A stretch of DNA of 64,000 nucleotides from Tepidibacter hydrothermalis (GCF_029542625.1 NZ_CP120733.1:1798001-1862000), one strand, 5' to 3'; counted from the first letter of the stretch, positions 34,487 through 44,322 are shown. Numbers and translations: made by a program. Notes: generated by a model not told the origin, from the sequence alone.

Positions 34487-36745
34487 TTACTCCCCCTGTA
34501 CATCCATTCTATGGGTATATACCTTGACTACGTTATAAAAATTATTACCATTTTCATACTCTACCCAGTATGTTACATTTACAATTCTTCTTGAAGCAAG
34601 GTAGTGTTTATTTTTTGGATTAAAAAACATATTTCCTTTCTCTTCTGCCATTCCGATTACTTTTTTAATATCACCTTCTAATATAAGTCTCTCCTCCATA
34701 ATATTCTTAACTTTTTCATCTATTATCAGATTTATATCATCATATGATTCTTTTAAATCCATCTTTTCTCCCCATATTTTAAGTATGGACATCTTAAGTT
34801 TTAATCTGTTATCACGTCTTCGAGAAAGTGTTGGACCTTTTTTATTTGATAATTTATCTATATTTTCACCAAATATAAGATCTAGAATATGAAGTGTTTT
34901 CTTTCCTCTTGATACGAAAAGATCTCTACACATTGCGCAATATGCAAGATAGTCTTCCTCGTGTTCCTTAATCCTTTTGTCTGTTGCATAGTTACTAAAT
35001 TCTTTGTTAGCAAAATATGAAAGTCCTCCATAGCCACAGCATTGTGTGTTTTTCTTTGTATATTTGGGTTCTATAATTCCATATCCGAGTTTTGATAATA
35101 TTTCCCTTACACTATCATGAATATTAGGATAATCCCTAGCTGTACATGAATCATGTACTACTAGATTTTTTCTTTTCTTATTTAATGAACTAGAACCTAA
35201 TTCATTGTTATTAAATATTTCCCATAATGTTATTAACTCTATATTTGGAAGATATCTTTTCAATATGTAATAACACGTAGAGCATGCAACAATCATTACT
35301 GGTCTTCCCATCAGTTCCCATGAATCATATAGTTTTTTCATTGATTGCTCAAACAGATCATCCCTTCCAGCCCATTCTCCAGGTGCTCCACAACAACCAA
35401 GATAAAGACCAACACCACCATTAAGATTTTCAGTAAGATACTCGTATGATTTTTCTACATATTCTGGATATGATCCACAAAGCTGGCAACCTGGGAAGAA
35501 TAAAAATTTACTTCTATTAGTCTTTGGCTGGTGCTTTAATAAAGTGAAATACTCACTATTATTAAACTCCATATCCTTTAGAGCAAAATCATGAGCAGAT
35601 GGAGGCATCTTACCTCTTTTCACCATACTTTTTCTTGTTTTTCTTATAATCTCACCCATATCAATATTAGTAGGACATTCGGTTTTGCATAATCCGCATA
35701 GCATGCAAGAATTTATTGACTTGTTGGCATAACGATCTCCTAAAATAATTCTTTCATTATGATTAATCTTTCTTATATACGCCTTTGGGTCCATCTTTTC
35801 ATATTGAAGATGAGAACATGATTTATAACATTTATGACACTCACACAGAAGACATCTTTTTGATTCTAAAATAGCATCTTTCTTTGTAGTTACTTGTACT
35901 TGTGATTCACTTACAATATCCTCAATATCCACTTTTAACTCCGTTTCATATGAACTTTCTTTTTCTCTAAGTGCTGTAAGCGATTTTCGATTAATATATC
36001 TATCTATAGATATAGCAGCTCTTCTTCCGGTTGAAACAGAAAAAATTATAGAATCATTACCAGTTACAATTCTTCCACCAACAAATACACCCTCTATTTC
36101 AGTTTGAAAAGTTACTTTATCTATATCTAGTTCTTCTTCCCATTTACCTGTTCCTATGAATACGGCTTCATATTGGGATTTTAGCTTATATATATCCAAT
36201 TTAGATATGTATGTTCCAACTTTCACATTTACTCCCGACTTTTTTATAGATGTGATTTCTTCTTTTAATATATTACTAGGTAACGAATCTCCAACCTTTT
36301 CCCTTAACCTTCCACCTAGATCACTTTCTTTTTCAAATATAGTCAATGTATAACCTTTTTTTCTAAGATCTATTGCACAAGTTAAACCACTAATTCCTCC
36401 TCCTACTATAGCTACCTTCTTATAATTATCAGGTACTGGAATACTCCTTATATTTGCAGATGAACCATACTCTATTACAGCTCTTTCAAGATCATTTATT
36501 AATATGCTTCCACCTTTATTCTTTCTAACACAAGCATTCTGACAAGGATGATCACAAACCCTACCTATCACTTTGGGCATAGGCATTCTCTTTTGAAGAA
36601 TTTCATATGACTTTTCAAAATTTCCTATTCGTATTTGTTCCATAAATCCTTTTATGTCTACATGTATAGGACATGTAGCTGTACATGGAGGTAAGTTGTC
36701 ATTTATACAAAGTTGTTCTGTTTCAAGTAGTTTTTTTAAATCCAT
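34487..36745 (-). CDS. FAD-dependent pyridine nucleotide-disulfide oxidoreductase with Fe-S dicluster and CCG domains
   Basis: 752 aa multidomain electron-transfer protein. (1) GltD-like N-terminal Fe-S part: CTATCPIHVDIKG and RVCDHPCQNACVRKNKGG. (2) FAD/NAD(P) domain: VAIVGGGISGLTCAIDLRKKG (about 110-130). (3) [4Fe-4S] motifs CMLCGLCKTECPTN (about 347-360). (4) Heterodisulfide-reductase-like Cys-rich CCG domain: FFPGCQLCG, CCGAPGEWAG, HDSCTARDYP, QCCGYGG, CAMC. (5) A C-terminal tail of about 120 aa that follows in DVU_1558-like proteins. It should link NAD(P)H or a thiol/disulfide pair to the aldehyde oxidoreductase. The large fusion gives one polypeptide for a whole electron path. Confidence 0.85.
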   Translation of the reverse strand: MDLKKLLETEQLCINDNLPPCTATCPIHVDIKGFMEQIRIGNFEKSYEILQKRMPMPKVIGRVCDHPCQNACVRKNKGGSILINDLERAVIEYGSSANIRSIPVPDNYKKVAIVGGGISGLTCAIDLRKKGYTLTIFEKESDLGGRLREKVGDSLPSNILKEEITSIKKSGVNVKVGTYISKLDIYKLKSQYEAVFIGTGKWEEELDIDKVTFQTEIEGVFVGGRIVTGNDSIIFSVSTGRRAAISIDRYINRKSLTALREKESSYETELKVDIEDIVSESQVQVTTKKDAILESKRCLLCECHKCYKSCSHLQYEKMDPKAYIRKINHNERIILGDRYANKSINSCMLCGLCKTECPTNIDMGEIIRKTRKSMVKRGKMPPSAHDFALKDMEFNNSEYFTLLKHQPKTNRSKFLFFPGCQLCGSYPEYVEKSYEYLTENLNGGVGLYLGCCGAPGEWAGRDDLFEQSMKKLYDSWELMGRPVMIVACSTCYYILKRYLPNIELITLWEIFNNNELGSSSLNKKRKNLVVHDSCTARDYPNIHDSVREILSKLGYGIIEPKYTKKNTQCCGYGGLSYFANKEFSNYATDKRIKEHEEDYLAYCAMCRDLFVSRGKKTLHILDLIFGENIDKLSNKKGPTLSRRRDNRLKLKMSILKIWGEKMDLKESYDDINLIIDEKVKNIMEERLILEGDIKKVIGMAEEKGNMFFNPKNKHYLASRRIVNVTYWVEYENGNNFYNVVKVYTHRMDVQGE

Positions 36746-36774
36746 TAACTCATATCCCCTTTAAAATATTTTGA

Positions 36775-36816
36775 AAAAAGAACCTAAAATAAAATGTTTA
36801 ATTTTAGGTTCTTTTT
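36775..36816 (-). terminator. Terminator between the Mop gene and the rest of the cluster
   Basis: 16-bp stem AAAAAGAACCTAAAAT/ATTTTAGGTTCTTTTT with a 10-nt loop. No clear new promoter follows in the 30 bp before the next start, so partial readthrough would set lower expression of the nine downstream genes. Confidence 0.8.
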
Positions 36817-36826
36817 AAGTAATGTA

Positions 36827-39547
36827 TTACTTATTAAGTCCTGCCTTTATCTTCTCAGGAAGAGCTGGAAGTTTAGTTATTCTAACTCCACATGCATCGT
36901 ATATTGCATTTATAATTGCAGCATGAGGTGCTGAAAGTGGCATTTCACCTGCTCCTGATGCTCCATAAGGACCATATGGTCTTTCTGTTTCCATATATAT
37001 AAGTTCTATATCATCTGTTACATCTTTTATATTAGGAATTCCACACTTTGTAAGAGTTGTATGTCTTTTTAAGTCCTCAAAATCTTCACTCAAAGCAAGA
37101 CCTATACCTTGTGCAAGCCCTCCATAAATTTGTCCATCTACAACAAGCTTATTAATTATTGTTCCTACATCTGAAATGATTGTAAGTTTTTCAACATTGA
37201 CTTTTCCTGTTTCTATATCTACTTCAACTTCAGACAAAAGAAGGCCATACATATAACATGGGAAAGGATTTCCTTGTCCTGTGTCAGTATCACAAGCTGT
37301 ACAAGCTGCAGTCCATTTTCCATCATGTTTTAAATCTATATTTTCTGCAACCATTTCTTCATATGTTCTATATGTTCCATCTTCTTTTTTCATAGCTTTT
37401 AGAAGATTCTCACATGCAACCTTTGTAGCATTTCCAGTAAGAACATTAGAACGACTTCCACCTGCCGGTCCACTATTAGGGGTAATATTCATATCGTTCA
37501 TAATGAGTTTTATATCTTCTGGTTTTATTCCAAGAGGCTTTAGAGTTTCATGGGCAATAGCAAGTGTTCCCATATCTGCCCCTTGACCATGATCTTCCCA
37601 CGAGTTTGCAACCTTAACTCCACTCGGAGTAAGTTCTACCCAAGCTTCCGAACTATCTGCTCCATCAAGTCCAGAACCATAAATAAGAAGTGAAACTCCT
37701 GCACCATATTTTTTATCTCCTCCTTTTAAGTTCTTATTTTTTACTCTTTCTTTTGCTTCATTGTAAATAGGTGTCATTTTTTCTATCATTTCAGGAAAAC
37801 ATATAATATCCGGCTTACAACCAGATGGAGTTGTGCTTCCCTCTCTATAAACGTTCTTATATCTAAGTTCTAGTGGATCAACACCCATCTTCTCCGCAAG
37901 TTCATCTATTAATACTTCGGATGAGAATAAAGATTGTGGAGAACCATATCCTCTAAAAGCCGAACCCCATGCATGATTAGTACAAACCGTTCTTCCTTCT
38001 CCTCTAATATTATCTATATCATAACCCGCTCCTATAAACTGTGATCCTCTCATAGTAAGAAGGTCTCCAAATTCTGAATAAGGACCATGATCTACACTCC
38101 AGTCAGTTTCAAGTGCCTTTATTTTTCCATCCTTATCAGCTCCCATCTTAACATGAATGAAGAAAGGAGATCTCTTTCCTGTATAAGTAATTTGTTGATA
38201 CATACTAAATTCAAGATACACCGGCTTATTAGTTGCCATTACAGCAACCCCAAGAAGAGCTTCAATTGTAGGACTGAATTTATATCCAAAAGTTCCACCA
38301 GTAGGATTTTGAACAATAGCAACATCCTCAACAGGAAGTCCAATACCATCTGCAATCATAAGTGCATGGAAATGAAGTGCTACACTCTTTGAATGTATGT
38401 TTAGCTTTCCATCTTCACCAAAGAATGCAAATCCTACATCAGGCTCTATAGGAAGATGAGGTTGTCTTCCAACATAGAAGTCATCTTCAACTACATATTC
38501 ACATTCTTCAAATACAGCTTTAGTATCTTCACCTTTAGCCATCTTAGTTGTAAAGTATATATTAGGTGTTCCAGGATGAATTTCTATAGCATCCTCTGCC
38601 ATGGCTGCTGGAGCACTCATATATGCTGGAAGTTCTTCAAGTTCAACTTTTACCTTTTCACAAGCAGCCTCTGCATGTGCTGGATTGTCTGCTAGTACCA
38701 TTGCTATAGCATCTCCAAATTGGAATACTTTTTCATCACAAAGTATAGGTCTATCAAGTCCATCTCCAACATTAGATGGGAATGCTAATCCATTTATTCT
38801 ATTTGTACCTTTGACATCTTTATATGTAAGTACCTTGTATACACCAGGCATCTCTTCAGCTTCACTTGTATCAATTGAAATTATATTTGCATGTGAAACT
38901 GTAGCCTGAACAAGTTTAATATGAAGTGTATCCTTAGGAAGAGTAACTCCAAGGTCTGCTCCAAATTCCCATGTTCCTGTAACCTTTGCACAAGCTGAAG
39001 GTCTTACAAAATCAGTACCTAAGATACTAGCTCCTTCTGGTAGTTTGTACCATATATCTTCCTTCGTAATTTCACCTCTCATAAGCTTTGCTGCAGTCAT
39101 TACAGCATCAACCAATGGCTTATATCCTGTACATCTACAAATATTTCTAGTTTTTTGGAACCAATCTCTAACTTCTTCTCTTGTAGGATTAACATTCTCG
39201 TCCAATAACACCTTTGCAGAAACTATAAATCCAGGTGTACAAAATCCACACTGTGCTCCTCCATGGACCATCCATCCAAGTTGAAGAGGATGAAGATTTT
39301 CAGAAGAACCGATTCCTTCTATAGTAACAATTTCTGCTTCATTTGGAACTCTCTTCATTCTAACAATACATGATTTTACAACCTTGCCATCCATAATAAC
39401 ATTACAAGCTCCACATTCTCCCTTACCACAACCTACCTTTGTACCTGTTAGTAATAATTGTTTTCTAAGTACGTCAGCTAAAGTTGTATCGGAATTTGTA
39501 ATTATTGTTTTTGAAACCCCATTGATTTTTAATGTTTTCTTTAACAC
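36827..39547 (-). CDS. mop: Molybdopterin-dependent aldehyde oxidoreductase (Mop type)
   Basis: 906 aa, xanthine oxidase family without a FAD domain. [2Fe-2S] cluster Cys residues fall at 40, 45, 48, 60 and at 100, 103, 137, 139, the same numbers as in Desulfovibrio gigas Mop (907 aa). The molybdenum part follows, with QNPTGGTFGYKFSP, AWGSAFRGYGSPQ, GSRSNVLTGNA and the catalytic Glu868 in GASGAGEMP. It oxidises aldehydes to carboxylic acids with a MCD cofactor; electrons leave by the Fe-S clusters. First gene of the cluster, followed by its own terminator, so it should be most highly expressed. Confidence 0.93.
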   Translation of the reverse strand: MLKKTLKINGVSKTIITNSDTTLADVLRKQLLLTGTKVGCGKGECGACNVIMDGKVVKSCIVRMKRVPNEAEIVTIEGIGSSENLHPLQLGWMVHGGAQCGFCTPGFIVSAKVLLDENVNPTREEVRDWFQKTRNICRCTGYKPLVDAVMTAAKLMRGEITKEDIWYKLPEGASILGTDFVRPSACAKVTGTWEFGADLGVTLPKDTLHIKLVQATVSHANIISIDTSEAEEMPGVYKVLTYKDVKGTNRINGLAFPSNVGDGLDRPILCDEKVFQFGDAIAMVLADNPAHAEAACEKVKVELEELPAYMSAPAAMAEDAIEIHPGTPNIYFTTKMAKGEDTKAVFEECEYVVEDDFYVGRQPHLPIEPDVGFAFFGEDGKLNIHSKSVALHFHALMIADGIGLPVEDVAIVQNPTGGTFGYKFSPTIEALLGVAVMATNKPVYLEFSMYQQITYTGKRSPFFIHVKMGADKDGKIKALETDWSVDHGPYSEFGDLLTMRGSQFIGAGYDIDNIRGEGRTVCTNHAWGSAFRGYGSPQSLFSSEVLIDELAEKMGVDPLELRYKNVYREGSTTPSGCKPDIICFPEMIEKMTPIYNEAKERVKNKNLKGGDKKYGAGVSLLIYGSGLDGADSSEAWVELTPSGVKVANSWEDHGQGADMGTLAIAHETLKPLGIKPEDIKLIMNDMNITPNSGPAGGSRSNVLTGNATKVACENLLKAMKKEDGTYRTYEEMVAENIDLKHDGKWTAACTACDTDTGQGNPFPCYMYGLLLSEVEVDIETGKVNVEKLTIISDVGTIINKLVVDGQIYGGLAQGIGLALSEDFEDLKRHTTLTKCGIPNIKDVTDDIELIYMETERPYGPYGASGAGEMPLSAPHAAIINAIYDACGVRITKLPALPEKIKAGLNK

Positions 39548-39903
39548 TTATACTCCCCCTTCTCAATCTATATACAAAGGCTTCCCTTTATATCCATTAA
39601 TATTTGTTAAAACTACAATCCATGCCCTTATTTTTTACTTCCATTATTCTATGTAAAACAAGATTAAATAGATTTCTATTGTATTTCTTTATAAAATATC
39701 ATTATTCTTTATTATTATAAAATATGTTAAATTTCTTAATACTCTAAAATCTACACAAAAGAATAATGTACATTTAAATATATATGTAAAATACTATAGA
39801 TGTATTTACTTACATATCATATAAGAGAATATTTGAACTATATTAGAAGATAATAACTATATAAAGTTAACCTTAATTTAGATAAATTAAATGGCTAGGA
39901 GGT
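39548..39903. promoter_or_regulatory. Divergent control region between mop and the spoVAF-like gene
   Basis: 356 bp without a gene, extremely AT-rich. A possible sigma-G promoter for the spore gene is GAATA (39827-39831), 17 nt, GATAATA (39849-39855), against the consensus GHATR / CATANTA. No sigma-54 type -24/-12 element was found for mop. The mop promoter was not identified. Confidence 0.35.
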
Positions 39904-41334
39904 TTGAAAATGAAAATATCGTCTAGTTTAAATGAAAATATTAAGATATTAAAAAAAACTCTTCCTATAGATAAAAGTTTTGATATTGTTAATAGAGAAT
40001 GGACAATAGGAAATACTAAAGCTAATTTTGTATTTATAGATGGATTTACTAAGGATCAAATAATGCTATTTATTATGAACAAGCTTCAGTCTATAGACAT
40101 AGATAACGTTAATATAGATGTAATAAAAACTCTTTTAAAAAATGGCATTCCGTATATAGAAGTTTCAACTTTTTCTGATTTTGAAGATATGAAACCAGCA
40201 GTACTTTCGGGAAATACAGCTTTATTTATAGATGGTCAATCAAAAGGAATACTTTTAGATGTAAGAGAATATCCTGTTAGAGGTCCACAAGAACCTGATC
40301 TTGAGAAGGTTACAAGAGGATCTAGAGATGGACTAGTTGAAACTATAATTTTTAATACAGCTTTAATTAGAAGAAGACTTAGAGATCCAAATTTAATCTT
40401 TGAGCTTACAACTGTAGGTTCTCAATCTAAAACTGATGTTGCTATATCTTATATAGACAGTGCTGTTGATCACGATTTTTTAGAACAATTAAAAAAACAA
40501 CTAGATGAAATTAAAACTAATTCTCTGATTATGGGTGAGAAAACACTTGAGGAATTACTTATTAAGAAAAAATGGTTTAATCCACTGCCTCAGGTACGCT
40601 TTACAGAAAGACCAGATGTTGTTGCTGCTCATTTATTAGAAGGACATATAGCTATAATAGTGGACAACTCTCCAAGTGTTATGTTGCTTCCGGTAACAAT
40701 TTTTCATTTTACTCAACACGCGGAAGATTATTATCAAAATCCAATGGTAGGTACTTATTTAAGATGGGTTAGATTTATATGTATGATTTCTTCCATGGTA
40801 ATAAGTCCATTATGGTTATATTTGGTTTATAATCCAAAATTATTGCCAGAGGCGTTGAAATTTATAGGACCATCTAAAGTTGGACATATTCCTTTATTTT
40901 TACAATTTATTTTGTTAGAAATAGGACTTGATACACTAAGGCTTGCATCAATACACACTCCGAATTCATTATCTACATCGTTGGGTATTATAGGAGGATT
41001 AATTCTGAGTGAGTTTGCAGTAAAGGTAGGTTGGTTTACTCCAGAGACTATACTTTATATGGCTATAGCTGCTATTGGAACATTTGCAACGCCAAGTATA
41101 GAGTTTGCTATGGCAATAAGAATTTTTAGGCTATTTATACTCATTATGACTGGTGCATTTAAAAATATAGGATTTTTTATATCTTTAGCTGTAGTATGTA
41201 CTATAATTTGCACAACTAAAAGTTTTGCAAATCAATCATATTTATGGCCTTTAATTCCATTTAAAAGGGATGCTCTTTTAAACATATTATTTAGGAAACC
41301 TATCGTAGAAATAAAAAACAGTAAAAAAGAATAA
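39904..41334 (+). CDS. SpoVAF-like GerA-family spore germination protein
   Basis: 476 aa. Soluble N-terminal half with RGSRDGLVETIIFNTALIRRRLRDP, then QVRFTERPDVVAAHLLEGHIAIIVDNSPSVMLLP and FTQHAEDYYQNPMVGTYLRWVRF, followed by five or so transmembrane helices with IHTPNSLSTSLGIIGGLI. This closely follows Bacillus SpoVAF (about 490 aa), a GerA-A paralogue encoded with the SpoVA dipicolinate channel. No other spoVA gene is adjacent, so it is an orphan copy here. It should sit in the spore inner membrane. AGGAGG is 7 nt before the ATG. Confidence 0.88.
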   Translation: MKMKISSSLNENIKILKKTLPIDKSFDIVNREWTIGNTKANFVFIDGFTKDQIMLFIMNKLQSIDIDNVNIDVIKTLLKNGIPYIEVSTFSDFEDMKPAVLSGNTALFIDGQSKGILLDVREYPVRGPQEPDLEKVTRGSRDGLVETIIFNTALIRRRLRDPNLIFELTTVGSQSKTDVAISYIDSAVDHDFLEQLKKQLDEIKTNSLIMGEKTLEELLIKKKWFNPLPQVRFTERPDVVAAHLLEGHIAIIVDNSPSVMLLPVTIFHFTQHAEDYYQNPMVGTYLRWVRFICMISSMVISPLWLYLVYNPKLLPEALKFIGPSKVGHIPLFLQFILLEIGLDTLRLASIHTPNSLSTSLGIIGGLILSEFAVKVGWFTPETILYMAIAAIGTFATPSIEFAMAIRIFRLFILIMTGAFKNIGFFISLAVVCTIICTTKSFANQSYLWPLIPFKRDALLNILFRKPIVEIKNSKKE

Positions 41335-41354
41335 CTCTTTTTTACTGTTTTTTT
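41313..41354. terminator. Bidirectional terminator between the spoVAF-like gene and purB
   Basis: Arms 41313-41331 and 41336-41354, nearly perfect. The last six codons of the spore gene form the left arm and its TAA (41332-41334) lies in the loop. Confidence 0.8.
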
Positions 41355-41373
41355 ATTATAATTAAGTTCTATT

Positions 41374-42810
41374 TTATACTTCTAAGTCTATGTTTAATCC
41401 AAGTTTATCTCTAAATATATTAATTATAGGTTCAACCTCAATTTCTATAAATTCAGCCACTTGTTCAGATGCTCTACCTATGAAGTTGATAGGATCCATT
41501 ATAGATAAAATTTCATCTTCAGTCATTCTAAACTCAGGATCATTTATTATTTTATCCATCAAATCATTATGCTTACCTAACTCTTTTACATTTTTAGCAG
41601 ATTCCATTGAATAAATTCTTATTTTTTCATGAAGATGTTGTCTATCTCCACCTCTTTTAACTGCTTCCATTAATATAGTTTCTGTAGCCATAAAAGGAAG
41701 TTCTTCATTTATATGTTTTTTTATCATATTTTCATATACAACCAATCCATCAGTAACATTAATACCAATTTCTAATATTGAATCTATAGCAAGGAATGAT
41801 TGTGCAATGCTTAATCTTCTATTTGCAGAATCATCTAAAGTTCTTTCTAGCCATTGTGTAGAATGAACTAATGCAGGATTTAATGATTCTGATATTACAT
41901 ATTTACATAATGAAGATATTCTTTCACTTCTCATAGGGTTTCTTTTATATGCCATGGCAGAAGATCCTATTTGATTTTTAGCAAAAGGTTCCTCTATTTC
42001 TTTTAAACTTTGAAGTAATCTTATATCATTAGTCATTTTATGCATACTCTGAGCTATAGATGATAAAATTGATAAAATTTGATGATCTAACTTTCTAGTA
42101 TAAGTTTGTCCAGTTACTGCGTATGATTTATCAAATCCCATAGTAGATGTAACAAGTTCGTCTAATTTTTTTACTTTATCATGGTCTCCTTCAAATAAAC
42201 TTAAAAAACTTGCCTGAGTTCCTGTAGTACCCTTCACTCCTCTTAATTTCAAGTTTTGTAATCTGTTATTTAAATCTTCAAAATCTATTAATAAATCTTG
42301 TATCCAAAGACAAGCTCTTTTCCCAACAGTAGTCAATTGAGCAGCTTGGAAGTGTGTAAATCCAAGCGTAGGTATATTTTTATATGTAGAAGCAAACTTT
42401 TTCAAATTATTAATTAAATTTACAAGTTTAACTAATGTTAATTCCATTGCATCTTTCATAATGATAATATCTGTATTATCTCCTACATATGCACTTGTAG
42501 CGCCTAAGTGTATAATACCTTTAGCACTTGGACATAAAAGTCCGTAAGCTTTAACGTGAGACATAACATCATGTCTTGTTTCTTTTTCAAATCTTTTTGC
42601 ATCCTCAAAATTTATATTATCTATATTTGCTTTAAGTTCTTCTATCTGTTCATTAGTTATATTAACACCTAATTTCATTTCACATTCAGCAAGAGCAACC
42701 CATAATTCTCTCCAAGTTTTAAACTTTTTTTGTGGAGAAAATATATAACTCATTTCTTTACTTGCATATCTTTGTATTAAAGGATTTTGATAACAATCGT
42801 GTTTTGGCAT
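41374..42810 (-). CDS. purB: Adenylosuccinate lyase
   Basis: 478 aa, fumarase/aspartase superfamily. Cleaves SAICAR and adenylosuccinate, releasing fumarate in purine synthesis. GSSAMAYKRNPMRSE (about 291-305) is the superfamily signature loop with the catalytic Ser; IIHLGATSAYVGDN and GFTHFQAAQ supply the other active-site residues. It resembles the longer purB form of clostridia. Ribosome-binding site AAGGAGG. Not in a purine operon; a PurBox-like element lies in its promoter. Confidence 0.95.
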   Translation of the reverse strand: MPKHDCYQNPLIQRYASKEMSYIFSPQKKFKTWRELWVALAECEMKLGVNITNEQIEELKANIDNINFEDAKRFEKETRHDVMSHVKAYGLLCPSAKGIIHLGATSAYVGDNTDIIIMKDAMELTLVKLVNLINNLKKFASTYKNIPTLGFTHFQAAQLTTVGKRACLWIQDLLIDFEDLNNRLQNLKLRGVKGTTGTQASFLSLFEGDHDKVKKLDELVTSTMGFDKSYAVTGQTYTRKLDHQILSILSSIAQSMHKMTNDIRLLQSLKEIEEPFAKNQIGSSAMAYKRNPMRSERISSLCKYVISESLNPALVHSTQWLERTLDDSANRRLSIAQSFLAIDSILEIGINVTDGLVVYENMIKKHINEELPFMATETILMEAVKRGGDRQHLHEKIRIYSMESAKNVKELGKHNDLMDKIINDPEFRMTEDEILSIMDPINFIGRASEQVAEFIEIEVEPIINIFRDKLGLNIDLEV

Positions 42811-42853
42811 GATATCCTCCTTGAAATATTTATTTTTTTCATATCATAATAGT

Positions 42854-42892
42854 ATTATACAATATAATGCGAACTTTAACAAATGTTTTCGC
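42854..42892 (-). promoter_or_regulatory. purB promoter with PurBox-like inverted repeat
   Basis: On the minus strand, TTGTTA (42877-42882), 17 nt, TATAAT (42854-42859). GCGAA ... TTCGC arms (42869-42873, 42888-42892) with extended similarity to CGAACATT-type half-sites surround the -35 element, as expected for PurR control. Confidence 0.45.
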
Positions 42893-42911
42893 CTTAAATG
42901 TAAGGAAAAAC

Positions 42912-42953
42912 AAAATAAGCTCAACACTATTTAAATAGTATTAAGCTTATTTT
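42912..42953 (-). terminator. Terminator downstream of the aminotransferase gene
   Basis: AAAATAAGCT/AGCTTATTTT outer stem with an inner ACTATTT/AAATAGT stem (42912-42953), and TTTGTTTTT following on the minus strand. Confidence 0.7.
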
Positions 42954-43023
42954 ACTTCTAACTGCTAAAAAATATTATGATTTTTTATAACGAATAGTAA
43001 ATTATAATATTTTTGAATTATGA

Positions 43024-43062
43024 ATAACTATACTTTACGTTATGGATTTCAAAAAAGTCTAT
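43024..43062 (-). repeat. Dispersed 39-nt repeat, copy 1
   Basis: The minus strand matches 47325-47363 at 35 of 39 positions. It lies directly after the aminotransferase stop codon. Confidence 0.55.
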
Positions 43063-43073
43063 ATCTAAATTGT

Positions 43074-44264
43074 TTATATATTAGACAAAGCTTTTTTTAT
43101 TCTATCTAAACCTTCTACTATATTTTCCTGAGACGTTGCATATGATAATCTAATATAATTGTCATTTCCAAAAGCAATTCCAGGGACAACAGCTACATGA
43201 GAATTTTCTAATAAATAGTTTGCAAAATCCATAGAACTTTTCATATCACAGTTTCCTAGTTTTTTACCTATAACTTTTGATATATTAACCATTACATAAA
43301 ACGCACCTTTAGGCATATTACATGAAATACATGGTATATCATTTATAAGTTCAACCATTTTTTTTCTTCTTTCATCAAACTCATTTCTCATATATTCAAT
43401 TGCAGATTGATTGCCTTCTAAAGCTTCAATTGCAGCATATTGAGCTATAGTATTAGGGTTTGATGTAGCATGACTTTGAATATTAGACATTATAGTAGCT
43501 ATTTTTTCATTAGAAGCTGTATATCCTATTCTCCATCCAGTCATAGCACAGCATTTTGATAATCCATTTACAACTATAGTTAATTCTTTTATATTTTCAT
43601 TTAATGAAGCTATACTTATATGCTTTTGATTATCATATATAAGTTTTTCGTAAATTTCATCAGAAATTACTATTATATTATTTTCTACAGCTAACTTTGA
43701 TATTGCTTTTAACTCTTCTAGTGTATATACAGATCCTGTAGGATTAGATGGACTATTTAATAATATAGCCTTAGTTTTATTATTTATATTTTTCTTTAAA
43801 TCATCAATATTGTATTTAAAATCATTCGCTTCATCACATTCAATCAATATAGGTTTAGCTCCAGCCATTTTAACTAATTCAGGATAGCTTACCCAGTATG
43901 GACTAGATATAATAACCTCATCTTCGGGATTGCAAATAGCTTGGAATATATTATACAAAGAATGTTTTGCACCATTAGATACAATTATCTCTTTAGGATT
44001 ATAGCAAAGGTTATTGTCTACTTTTAACTTATTACATATAGCCTCTTTAAGAGCTGGCATACCAGAAGCTGCTGTATACCCTATATTATTGTTATTAATT
44101 ACATCGATAGCTTTGTTTCTTATGTTTTCAGGAGTATTGAAGTCGGGTTCTCCTACACTAAAACTTATCACCTCAATACCATCTTCTTGCATCTTTTTAG
44201 CTTTAGCACTTATAGCTAAAGTTAATGATGATGAAATATTACTATGCTTAATTGAAAGTTCCAT
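43074..44264 (-). CDS. Class I PLP-dependent aminotransferase (aspartate aminotransferase type)
   Basis: 396 aa. The Schiff-base Lys lies in VNGLSKCCAMTGWRIGY (about 228-244); SFSVGEPDFNTPENI, NGAKHSLYNIFQAI, SSPYWVSYPE and LNSPSNPTGSVYT are hallmarks of subfamily I-gamma aspartate aminotransferases. Probably transfers the amino group between aspartate and 2-oxoglutarate; aromatic or other acceptors cannot be excluded. Located 58 bp downstream of the dipeptidase gene, possibly cotranscribed. Confidence 0.88.
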   Translation of the reverse strand: MELSIKHSNISSSLTLAISAKAKKMQEDGIEVISFSVGEPDFNTPENIRNKAIDVINNNNIGYTAASGMPALKEAICNKLKVDNNLCYNPKEIIVSNGAKHSLYNIFQAICNPEDEVIISSPYWVSYPELVKMAGAKPILIECDEANDFKYNIDDLKKNINNKTKAILLNSPSNPTGSVYTLEELKAISKLAVENNIIVISDEIYEKLIYDNQKHISIASLNENIKELTIVVNGLSKCCAMTGWRIGYTASNEKIATIMSNIQSHATSNPNTIAQYAAIEALEGNQSAIEYMRNEFDERRKKMVELINDIPCISCNMPKGAFYVMVNISKVIGKKLGNCDMKSSMDFANYLLENSHVAVVPGIAFGNDNYIRLSYATSQENIVEGLDRIKKALSNI

Positions 44265-44322
44265 AATATCGCTCCTATCTAATATATAACTCTATTTAAA
44301 TTCAATTTTATTATATCAAAAT

